Shown: in pieces, positions 1 to 6,653 of the stretch
How the letters are laid out: every line of letters begins with the position of its first letter
Numbering within the stretch: the stretch's first letter is position 1
Source: Ventricola sp036297385
GTDB taxonomy: Bacteria > Bacillota > Clostridia > Christensenellales > Aristaeellaceae
Reading direction: 5' to 3'
DNA length: 31,619 nucleotides
NCBI GenBank assembly: GCA_036297385.1
Contig: JAXJLD010000023.1
Span: 1 to 31,619 of the forward strand
Translations under genes and position numbers: made by a program
The notes under the pieces: generated by a model
Seen by the model: the letters and a program-made list of their open reading frames with translations, nothing else
Told to the model about the DNA's origin: nothing
Database searches by the model: none

Positions 1-219
1 CGCCTCGTTGATCGCATTGGAGGTCAGCGTCACACCGGACTTCACGTCGATCTGCGCAGTCGCCACATCCTGACCCACCACCGCGTCAAAGCCCGCGGCA
101 ATCAGGTCCGCGCCGAAGCCCGGCGTCTCGTTGTGCTCAACCACGTTCACAGACGCGACCTTGCCAGCCTCGTCCACCACGACCTCCACCTTCATCGGCT
201 GGAAGCCCGTTACCTCGTA
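1..219 (-). repeat. FMN-binding-type repeat C inside rnfG (reaches window edge)
   Basis: Codes for residues 404-476 and runs to the window edge: YEVTGF, NETPGFGADLI and KSGVTLTSNAIN (Thr467). A linker of roughly 30 residues rich in Ala, Glu and Pro separates it from unit B. More units may follow outside the window. Confidence 0.85.
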
Positions 220-1428
220 CACGTTGCCCGCAGCGGCGGTCTCCTCAACAGCTTCTGCCGGAGCAGACTCTGCCACAGGAGCGGCCTCCACCTCGATACC
301 ATTCGCAGCAGCGGCCTGCTTGAGCGCGTCGTTGATCGCATTGGAGGTCAGCGTCACGCCAGCCTTCACATCGATCTGCGCAGTCGCCAGATCCTGGCCC
401 ACCAGCGCATCAAAGCCCGCATCAATCAGGTCAGCACCAAAGCCCGGCGTCTCATTGTGCGCAGGAACAGCAACTGACATGACCTTGCCATCTGCCACAG
501 CGATTTCCACGGTGAACTTATCAAAGCCCTTGACCGTGTACGGATCAGCCGGAACCTGCGGACCCGCCGCCTTCAGCGCACTGTTAATCGCATTAGAGGT
601 CAGCGTCACGCCAGCCTTCACATCAATCGCTGCACCAGCAATGTCCTGACCCACCAGCGCATCAAATACCGCAGTATCCGCAATCAGGTCAGCACCAAAG
701 CCCGGCGTCTCATTGTGCTCCAGCACCTTCACAGACACAATCTTACCCGCATCGTCCACGGCAACCTCGACCTTCATCGGGCCAAAGCCAGTCACGTCGT
801 AGGTGTTGGTGGTCACAACCGGCTCAGCATTGCCGGAAGCAGCAGCGGCGGCCGCGAGAATCGCATCCTTGTCGCCCGCCTTCGGCGCGATACCTAGGGT
901 GTTCTTCGTGTAAGTCAGAATGTCAGAAACCGCATTTACGAACGCAGCGGAAGAAACCGTCGCGCCGCCGATGGTATCCACATCGTCGTTCAACGTATCC
1001 GGATCCGCAGCCACGGCGATAAACTGGCTCTTGAACTCATCCTCGCCCACGCGAGAACCCAGACCGGCGGTCTCCTGAAGCGCACCAACATAGGTCTGCG
1101 TGATGTAGCCTTCGGTGCTGACACCTACGGTGATCGGAATCGGTCCACCGTAGCCCTGCGGCGCAGCAGTCAGAGCATAGCCCGTCACCGCACCGGAAGC
1201 ATCCTTCGCCTCGAAGATCTCATCAAGGACGCTGTCCTCGGTCAGACCTTCATATTCAATCTGCGTGTACTCGCAGCCCGGAAGCACCGTATTGAGCGCG
1301 TCCATCTTGGCAGCAAGCTTCTGTTTTTCGATCGGACCCTTGGTCACTTCGTTGGTCAGCGCCAGCGCCACGGCCGCCACGAGCGCGAAAACGAAGAGAC
1401 GAAGCGCGAGCTTAACAATATCACCCAT
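1..1428 (-). CDS. rnfG: RnfG, electron transport complex subunit G with extra tandem FMN-binding repeats (3' end cut by window)
   Basis: Subunit of the membrane Rnf complex, which couples electron transfer from reduced ferredoxin to NAD with ion pumping; RnfG carries a covalent FMN on the outer face. The visible part is 476 residues and has no stop before the window edge. Residues about 7-25 form an N-terminal membrane anchor, followed by a standard RnfG domain with ETAGLGSRV and the flavin-attachment motif GGATVSS (Thr157). Normal RnfG proteins end soon after this. Here three further related units follow (from about residues 210, 297 and 404), each with NETPGFGADLI and a GVTLTSNAIN motif (Thr275, Thr359, Thr467), joined by Ala/Glu/Pro-rich linkers. 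The ATG overlaps the rnfD stop as TAATG, indicating translational coupling. RnfG identity is strong from motif and operon order. Flavin loading of the extra units is inferred from the motif only. Confidence 0.93.
   Translation of the reverse strand, partial: MGDIVKLALRLFVFALVAAVALALTNEVTKGPIEKQKLAAKMDALNTVLPGCEYTQIEYEGLTEDSVLDEIFEAKDASGAVTGYALTAAPQGYGGPIPITVGVSTEGYITQTYVGALQETAGLGSRVGEDEFKSQFIAVAADPDTLNDDVDTIGGATVSSAAFVNAVSDILTYTKNTLGIAPKAGDKDAILAAAAAASGNAEPVVTTNTYDVTGFGPMKVEVAVDDAGKIVSVKVLEHNETPGFGADLIADTAVFDALVGQDIAGAAIDVKAGVTLTSNAINSALKAAGPQVPADPYTVKGFDKFTVEIAVADGKVMSVAVPAHNETPGFGADLIDAGFDALVGQDLATAQIDVKAGVTLTSNAINDALKQAAAANGIEVEAAPVAESAPAEAVEETAAAGNVYEVTGFQPMKVEVVVDEAGKVASVNVVEHNETPGFGADLIAAGFDAVVGQDVATAQIDVKSGVTLTSNAINEA
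316..540 (-). repeat. FMN-binding-type repeat B inside rnfG
   Basis: Codes for residues 297-371, with YTVKGF, NETPGFGADLI and KAGVTLTSNAIN (Thr359). It is slightly shorter than unit A, lacking two residues in the loop after GADLI, and is separated from A by only about seven residues. Confidence 0.85.
562..801 (-). repeat. FMN-binding-type repeat A inside rnfG
   Basis: Codes for residues 210-289: a YDVTGF start, a short beta-rich stretch, NETPGFGADLI, then KAGVTLTSNAIN with the candidate flavin-bearing Thr275. It follows an Ala-rich linker after the canonical RnfG domain. The boundary is set by alignment with units B and C. Confidence 0.85.
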
Positions 1429-2372
1429 TACTTCTTAACCTCCCCAAAGCTCTTGGAGCCGGTCACACGCTCAATCAGCGGAGACACGACGTTCATCAGC
1501 AGGATGGCGAAGGAGCACCACTCTGCCGGAGTCTTTTTGCCAAAGCGGAACCAGAACAGCAGCAAGCCGCAGCCGATGCCGAAGATGATCTTGCCCTTGG
1601 CAGACGCCGGAGAAGAAGAATAGTCAGTCGCCATGAAGAACGCACCCAGAATCAGGCCGCCGGAAAGCACCTGATACAGCGCAACGTTCACGTCAAAGCC
1701 GGTCGCAATCAGGTAGCACAGCGCAAAGGAGCCAATGAAGGCCACCGGGATGTGCCAAGAGATTACTCTGCGCCAGAGCAGATACGCACCACCCGCGAGC
1801 AGCGCAATCTTGCAGGTCTCACCGATCGTGCCAGGGATGTTGCCCAGCGCGAGCTGAGCCAGCGTAAAGCTGCCGCTGGTCACGCCAGAAACCGGCGTGA
1901 CGGAAGCAATGGTATCCACACCCGCCAGATGACCGAACGCCGGAGCGGCAAAGGTGTTCATCAGGCCCGCCCAAGACAGCGCAAGGATCGCACGCGCAGC
2001 AAGCGCCGGGTTGATGAAGTTCTGACCAATGCCGCCGAAGATCATCTTGCACAGCAGGATGGCAATCGCGCTGCCGATCACCGGCATCCAATACGGGACG
2101 GTGGAAGGCAGGTTCATCGCCAGCAGCATACCGGTAACCACCGCACTAAAGTCGCCAGTGGTATCCTTAATGTGAGCGGCCTTACAATAGAATTTTTCGC
2201 TCAGAACCGCAGTCAGAACGGACAGTGCAAGGATCACCGCAGCGCGGTAGCCAAAGAACAGCACGCCAGCGATGCAGGCCGGAAGCATCGCGATGCAGAC
2301 ATCCTGCATGATGCTTCTGGTCGATACATTGTCACGCAGATGCGGAGAAGCCGATACAATATACTTGGACAT
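1428..2372 (-). CDS. rnfD: RnfD, electron transport complex subunit D
   Basis: Integral membrane subunit of the Rnf complex that holds a covalently bound FMN and takes part in ion-coupled electron transfer. The 314-residue product has multiple hydrophobic segments and matches the usual RnfD/NqrB-type length. It shows the conserved FGGIGQNFINPAL loop (about residues 112-124). The flavin-attachment segment DTIASVTP places the modified Thr at about residue 159, with Val where Ala is more usual. The ATG follows GGAGG at a normal distance. The gene begins 15 bases after the rnfC stop and its own stop overlaps the rnfG ATG, so rnfC, rnfD and rnfG form one transcription unit. Confidence 0.96.
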   Translation of the reverse strand: MSKYIVSASPHLRDNVSTRSIMQDVCIAMLPACIAGVLFFGYRAAVILALSVLTAVLSEKFYCKAAHIKDTTGDFSAVVTGMLLAMNLPSTVPYWMPVIGSAIAILLCKMIFGGIGQNFINPALAARAILALSWAGLMNTFAAPAFGHLAGVDTIASVTPVSGVTSGSFTLAQLALGNIPGTIGETCKIALLAGGAYLLWRRVISWHIPVAFIGSFALCYLIATGFDVNVALYQVLSGGLILGAFFMATDYSSSPASAKGKIIFGIGCGLLLFWFRFGKKTPAEWCSFAILLMNVVSPLIERVTGSKSFGEVKK

Positions 2373-2387
2373 CTTGACGTTCCTCCG

Positions 2388-3710
2388 TTACTTACCCTTG
2401 ATGTTTCCGCCAACCGCCTTGGCAACGCGGATTGCGTGCAGCAGCTCGCGCTTAGCCGGACACACATAGGTGCAGGAACCGCACTCCATGCAGTTCAGCG
2501 CACCAGCATCAATAGCCCCCTGATAGTTGCCATGACGCACGAGCGAATCCATCTTCGCCGGGGCAAGGCCCATCGGGCAGGCGCGCAGGCAGCGACCGCA
2601 GCGAATGCAGGCGGATTCCTCAGCGCTCACACTCTCCTCGCCAAGCGCAAGGAAAGCGCTGAAGCTCTTGGTCACCGGCACATTCAGGTTCGGAATCGTC
2701 TTACCCATCATCGGTCCGCCGACAATCAGCTTGAGCACGCCCTCCGTCATGCCGCCAACCTGATCGAGGATATCCAGCAGCGGCACGCCGATGCGCACGC
2801 GCAGATTGCACGGATGCGCCACGCGTCCCGCCACCGTCACCACGCGGTCGATGATCGGCTTGCCCTCACGCACGGCGGCAGAAAGCGCCGCGCAGGTGGT
2901 CACGTTGATGACCACGCACTGAACCGCGCTGGGGAGCGCACGATTGGGCACCTTGCGGCCCGTCAGGGCGTAAATCAGCATCTTCTCATAGCCCTGCGGA
3001 TACTTCGCCGGCAGCGCCACGATCTCGATATTCTCCGTCGCCGCAGCCTTCATGGCCTCAATCGCGTCCGGCTTGTTGTTTTCGATGCCAACCTTGGCGC
3101 ACTTCACGCCAGTAGCCTTCATCGCAAAGCGAATGCCGTCGATGATCTGCGCAGCGTTCTCCACCATCATCCGGTGATCGCTGGTGAGATACGGCTCGCA
3201 TTCGCTGCCGTTGACCACGAGCGTATCCGGCTTGGGATCGAGCTTCTGCGTATTGAGCTTCACCGCCGTCGGGAACACAGCGCCGCCGAGGCCGACCACG
3301 CCGCACTCGCGGGCAATCCTCTGGATGTCCTCCGCGGTCAGCGCGTCAATATTTTCGCAGGGCTTCACAGACTCATCCCAGCGATCCTCGAAATCGTTGT
3401 CAATCACCACAGCGGGGACGCTCCCGCCGCCGACGGTCATGCAGGTCGTCACCGCGACAACCTTACCGGAAACGGATGCATGAACCGGCGCAGAAATTGC
3501 CCCCTGCGCCTCGCCGATGACCTGGCCCATATTGACGACCTGTCCCACCTTCACACAGCACGCCGCAGGCGCGCCCAGATGCTGGGACATGGCAATCGTC
3601 ACTCGAGCCGGGGCAGCCGCGTTCATAATCGGCTGAGATTTGGTCGAATCCTTACCGTTGCCAATCTCATGGGGATGGACGCCGCCGCCAAATGTCTGGG
3701 TAGTAGCCAC
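2388..3710 (-). CDS. rnfC: RnfC, electron transport complex subunit C
   Basis: Peripheral Rnf subunit thought to carry the NAD(H)-reacting site and two [4Fe-4S] clusters. With the GTG start at 3710 the product is 440 residues, normal for the family. It starts with the typical TFGGGVHP segment, contains a glycine-rich GLGGAVFPTAVKL stretch in the nucleotide/FMN-binding region, and ends with two ferredoxin-type motifs: CIRCGRCLRACP (Cys368, 371, 374, 378) and CMECGSCTYVCP (Cys407, 410, 413, 417). An upstream ATG in frame at 3824 would add 38 residues unlike any RnfC and would read through two promoter-like sites. AAGGGAGG lies nine bases before the GTG, so GTG is preferred. First gene of the rnf operon. 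Confidence 0.95.
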   Translation of the reverse strand: MATTQTFGGGVHPHEIGNGKDSTKSQPIMNAAAPARVTIAMSQHLGAPAACCVKVGQVVNMGQVIGEAQGAISAPVHASVSGKVVAVTTCMTVGGGSVPAVVIDNDFEDRWDESVKPCENIDALTAEDIQRIARECGVVGLGGAVFPTAVKLNTQKLDPKPDTLVVNGSECEPYLTSDHRMMVENAAQIIDGIRFAMKATGVKCAKVGIENNKPDAIEAMKAAATENIEIVALPAKYPQGYEKMLIYALTGRKVPNRALPSAVQCVVINVTTCAALSAAVREGKPIIDRVVTVAGRVAHPCNLRVRIGVPLLDILDQVGGMTEGVLKLIVGGPMMGKTIPNLNVPVTKSFSAFLALGEESVSAEESACIRCGRCLRACPMGLAPAKMDSLVRHGNYQGAIDAGALNCMECGSCTYVCPAKRELLHAIRVAKAVGGNIKGK

Positions 3711-3719
3711 AGACAAGTT

Positions 3720-3727
3720 CCTCCCTT
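3720..3727 (-). promoter_or_regulatory. Ribosome binding site fixing the rnfC GTG start
   Basis: AAGGGAGG on the minus strand, nine bases before the GTG at 3710. It lies inside the longer in-frame reading and argues against the upstream ATG at 3824. Confidence 0.8.
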
Positions 3728-3746
3728 CACTTTTCAATCCGTGTGT

Positions 3747-3775
3747 ATTATACAGGGAATGAAATAAAATGTTAC
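3747..3775 (-). promoter_or_regulatory. Candidate proximal rnf promoter
   Basis: TATAAT at 3752-3747 with GTAACA at 3775-3770 as a 4-of-6 match to the -35 element and a 17-base spacer. It lies about 37 bases upstream of the rnfC GTG. Confidence 0.5.
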
Positions 3776-3780
3776 GCTCT

Positions 3781-3808
3781 ATTATAACATACAACCGGAC
3801 AAAAGCAA
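3781..3808 (-). promoter_or_regulatory. Candidate distal rnf promoter with extended -10
   Basis: TATAAT at 3786-3781 preceded by TGT, an extended -10 form, with a weak TTGCTT -35 at 3808-3803 and a 16-base spacer. It sits between the spoIVA terminator and the proximal candidate. Confidence 0.5.
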
Positions 3809-3885
3809 ACACGGTTTTCTCCATTTTTCACTTGTTAGTTTTTTTACGAACGAATACAATCCCCAGTTTGTCATAAAAATGAGCA

Positions 3886-3925
3886 AAGACTTTCGGTCTA
3901 TCTTGATAAACAGACCGAAAGTCTT
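3886..3925 (-). terminator. Rho-independent terminator after spoIVA
   Basis: A perfect 14-bp inverted repeat, AAGACTTTCGGTCT at 3886-3899 pairing with 3912-3925, with a 12-base loop. On the minus strand it starts three bases after the spoIVA stop and is followed by TTTGCTCATTTTTATG, a moderately U-rich tail. It separates spoIVA from the rnf promoters. Confidence 0.85.
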
Positions 3926-3927
3926 AT

Positions 3928-5406
3928 TTATAGAAGGATACAGACCATCCCGCCCGATCCTTCGTTGATGATTTTTTCCAGCGTCTGCGCCACCTTGAGC
4001 TGGGTATCCGGCGGCATATGCATTAGCTTATTGGATAGCCCCTCCCGCACCAGATCAGACAGCGGCTTTCCGAAGAGATTACTTCCCCATATCTTCTGCG
4101 GGTCTTGCTCAAAGCCGTCCAGCAGATAGCGGATCATCTCTTCAGACTGCTGCTCCGTACCGACAACCGGAGATACCTCCGTCTGCACATCTACGCGGAT
4201 CAGATGCAGGCTTGGCGCACTGGCACGAAGCCGAACGCCAAAGCGGCCACCCTGCTGCATGATTTCCGGCTCTTGCAGGGTCATTTCCTCCAGCAGAGGC
4301 GGCACCATGCCGTATCCCGTCTCCCGTACAGACTCAAGCGCCTGCGCAACGTGATCGTATGCTCGCTTCGCCTGCACCAGCTCCCGAAGCAACGTCAGCA
4401 GATGCGCATCGCTTTCAATTTCCGTGCCGCATTGCTCGGCCAGAATCTGATTGAACAGTCCTTCTTTCAGATTCATTTGCAGGAGCGCCGTTCCGCTTCC
4501 ATGCTGCAAACCCTTTTCTGTCACGCTATCGAGATTTGGATTTTGCTCCAGCTTTCGCGCAAAGCCGCTCACCTCTCCCATCCGCAGGCTTTGCGGCGCA
4601 GCGTTGGCGATGGTTTCCATCAGGCTATTCAGCAGTGCATGATCCCTATCCAGCGCCCCCAGCCACTCCGGCGCCTGAAATGTCACCTCCATGACCGGAA
4701 ACTCGCTTAGCACCTTTTCCAACACGCCTCGGATATCCGCTTCCTCCATCTGGGCAACGTTCATAGGCAGAACGGGCACGCCGTACTCGTTCTCCAGCGT
4801 GCGGCACAGCGTTTGTGCCTTTGAGCCGGATGGGTTGAGCGTATTGAGGACGACGGCAAACGGTTTTTCCAGCGCCTTCAGTTCCTCAATGACGCGCGCT
4901 TCCGCCGGAACATAGCTGCTTCTGGGCAAGTCCGTCACGCTTCCATCCGTCGTCATCACCAGTCCGATGGTCGAGTGCTCGCCAATTACTTTCTGCGTAC
5001 CGATCTCCGCCGCGCGTTCAAATGGAATCTCTCCATCCTCCCAAGGCGTGCGCACCATGCGCATCGCCTCCCCCTCCTGCGTACCCAGCGCACCATCTAC
5101 CAGATAGCCTACGCTGTCAATCAGCCGAATGCGTACCCGGTTTTCTAAGGGCAGCATAACGTCCACCGCTTCATTGGGGACAAAAGCGGGCTGCGTCGTC
5201 ATGATCGTTTTGCCCGATCCGCTCTGAGGCAATTCATCCTGCGCTCTGGCGCGCAGATGCGCGTTTTCGATACCAGGCAAGACCAGCTTTTCCATAAAAC
5301 GCGTAATGAACGTCGATTTTCCCGTTCTCACCGGGCCGACAACGCCGATATACACGTCTCCCTGCGTCCGCTCCGAGATATCCCTGTACAGATCGTAAGC
5401 CTGCAT
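3928..5406 (-). CDS. spoIVA: SpoIVA, spore coat morphogenetic ATPase
   Basis: ATP-hydrolysing protein that polymerises on the forespore surface as the base layer of the spore coat and is needed for cortex assembly; expressed in the mother cell. Starting at the ATG at 5406 gives 492 residues, the same length as B. subtilis SpoIVA, with Walker A GPVRTGKST at residues 24-32 and Lys30 in register. The start MQAYDLYRDI aligns without gaps to that family. The C-terminal GGMVCILL resembles the membrane-targeting tail of SpoIVA. Two ATG codons just upstream (5415, 5412) lie too close to GGGAGGG to be favoured. It follows htrA by 59 bases and ends at a strong terminator. The gene is a marker for endospore formation. 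Confidence 0.97.
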   Translation of the reverse strand: MQAYDLYRDISERTQGDVYIGVVGPVRTGKSTFITRFMEKLVLPGIENAHLRARAQDELPQSGSGKTIMTTQPAFVPNEAVDVMLPLENRVRIRLIDSVGYLVDGALGTQEGEAMRMVRTPWEDGEIPFERAAEIGTQKVIGEHSTIGLVMTTDGSVTDLPRSSYVPAEARVIEELKALEKPFAVVLNTLNPSGSKAQTLCRTLENEYGVPVLPMNVAQMEEADIRGVLEKVLSEFPVMEVTFQAPEWLGALDRDHALLNSLMETIANAAPQSLRMGEVSGFARKLEQNPNLDSVTEKGLQHGSGTALLQMNLKEGLFNQILAEQCGTEIESDAHLLTLLRELVQAKRAYDHVAQALESVRETGYGMVPPLLEEMTLQEPEIMQQGGRFGVRLRASAPSLHLIRVDVQTEVSPVVGTEQQSEEMIRYLLDGFEQDPQKIWGSNLFGKPLSDLVREGLSNKLMHMPPDTQLKVAQTLEKIINEGSGGMVCILL

Positions 5407-5415
5407 ATCCATCAT

Positions 5416-5422
5416 CCCTCCC
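5416..5422 (-). promoter_or_regulatory. Ribosome binding site deciding the spoIVA start
   Basis: GGGAGGG on the minus strand is followed immediately by ATGATGGATATG. Only the third ATG (5406) has a normal spacing of about nine bases, and it also gives the family-standard length. Confidence 0.7.
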
Positions 5423-5465
5423 TGCCGTCACGCCAAGGTATGCGTGCAGCCCTCGGGATATGCGT

Positions 5466-6602
5466 TTACAGCGCCATATCCGCAGGCGCAGGCAGACGAA
5501 TCGTCAGCTCCAGCGTCTCGCCTTCCGGCACGCGATCCTGCACCGTCAGCTCCGCAAGCCCCTCAATCCGATAAATCGTCAGCGTCACGCTGTCACCGGG
5601 CTGCTTGCGTGCAATGCGATTGGTCAAATCCGTGTGCAGGGTGACGCGCTCTCCATCTACGCGGATGATGATGTCATCCGGCCGAATGCCCGCCTGCTCG
5701 GCAGCGCTGTCCCGGCTTACTGCGCTGACATATACGCCCGCAGGCAGCATACCGGCCTCCGGCTCCTCGCTTCCGCGCAGCGTCATCACGGAAATGCCCA
5801 GCTTTGGACGTGTCACCTTTCCATACTGGATGATGCTGTTGACCACCGGCTGCGCAACATCCATGGGGATCGCCATGGCAATTCCCTCAATGCTCGCCAT
5901 GCCGCGTCTGCCGGATGAGCTGAACTTGAGCGATGGTATTCCGATCAGTTCACCTTTCGTATTGAACATACCGCCCCCGCTGTTCCCCGAGTTAATCGCC
6001 GCATCCGTCTGGATCATCTTCACAATCGACGAGCCTTCCAGCTCCCGATCGAGTGCCGAAACCACGCCGACTGTCACCGTATCGGCAAACTGTCTGCCCA
6101 ATGGATTACCCACGACAATGGCCCAGTCACCCACGCGCACATCCTGCGCATTGCCCATGCGCACCGCCGGAAGCGTCACATCCTCCATCACGCGCAGCAC
6201 AGCCAAATCCGTCATCTCGTCCACACCGACGATTTCAGCCCGGAGATATTGCCCCTGCCACAGCACCTGTACGTCGCTCGCCCCCTCGACAACATGGTGG
6301 TTCGTCACCACGTGTCCCTGTGTCGTCACCACCACACCGGAACCTGTCGATTGTTCAATCAGTTCTGTCTGACCGCTGACAATGCTGTACGTATTAGCGC
6401 GATTGCTCACGCCCACCACACAAGGCATCACCGCTTCCGCTACATCTGCAAACGGACTGGCTGTCCCGGTAAGAGAAGGCACATATTCTCCCTGTGCATA
6501 CACGCTTCGTGTTTCTCCCTCCGCGCCCTTCCCGATCATAAGAACAGCAGCGAGCGCCCCAATGAGCAGGGCGCCCGCTGCCATGTCGCGTTTTACGTTC
6601 AT
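5466..6602 (-). CDS. HtrA/DegP-type trypsin-like serine protease with PDZ domain
   Basis: Membrane-anchored quality-control protease acting outside the cytoplasmic membrane on misfolded proteins. The 378-residue product has an N-terminal hydrophobic anchor (about residues 8-24), then a trypsin-like domain with the full triad: His103 in TNHHVV, Asp132 in TDLAVL and Ser208 in GNSGGG. One PDZ domain follows (about 270-360), with GIRPDDIIIRVDGERV. The oxyanion loop reads GNSGGGM rather than the usual GNSGGPL. The ATG at 6602 is preferred over an in-frame GTG at 6611 because GGGGTGA precedes it at a normal distance. It lies between mutS2 and spoIVA; a sporulation role is possible but not shown. 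Confidence 0.92.
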   Translation of the reverse strand: MNVKRDMAAGALLIGALAAVLMIGKGAEGETRSVYAQGEYVPSLTGTASPFADVAEAVMPCVVGVSNRANTYSIVSGQTELIEQSTGSGVVVTTQGHVVTNHHVVEGASDVQVLWQGQYLRAEIVGVDEMTDLAVLRVMEDVTLPAVRMGNAQDVRVGDWAIVVGNPLGRQFADTVTVGVVSALDRELEGSSIVKMIQTDAAINSGNSGGGMFNTKGELIGIPSLKFSSSGRRGMASIEGIAMAIPMDVAQPVVNSIIQYGKVTRPKLGISVMTLRGSEEPEAGMLPAGVYVSAVSRDSAAEQAGIRPDDIIIRVDGERVTLHTDLTNRIARKQPGDSVTLTIYRIEGLAELTVQDRVPEGETLELTIRLPAPADMAL

Positions 6603-6653
6603 GATTCTCACCCCGAGGGCTATTCTGCCCCGATGAGTCGATCATCATGCCAA

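Noticed and set aside
1..720. Regularly spaced repeats considered as CRISPR or other noncoding repeats
   Set aside because: Unit lengths are multiples of three, the frame stays open, and substitutions are mostly synonymous or conservative, so these are protein-domain repeats in rnfG.
1752..3767. 671-residue open frame on the plus strand
   Set aside because: It lies antisense to rnfC and rnfD, which have clear family motifs. The product is rich in Arg, His and Ala with no recognisable domain, typical of antisense frames in GC-rich DNA.
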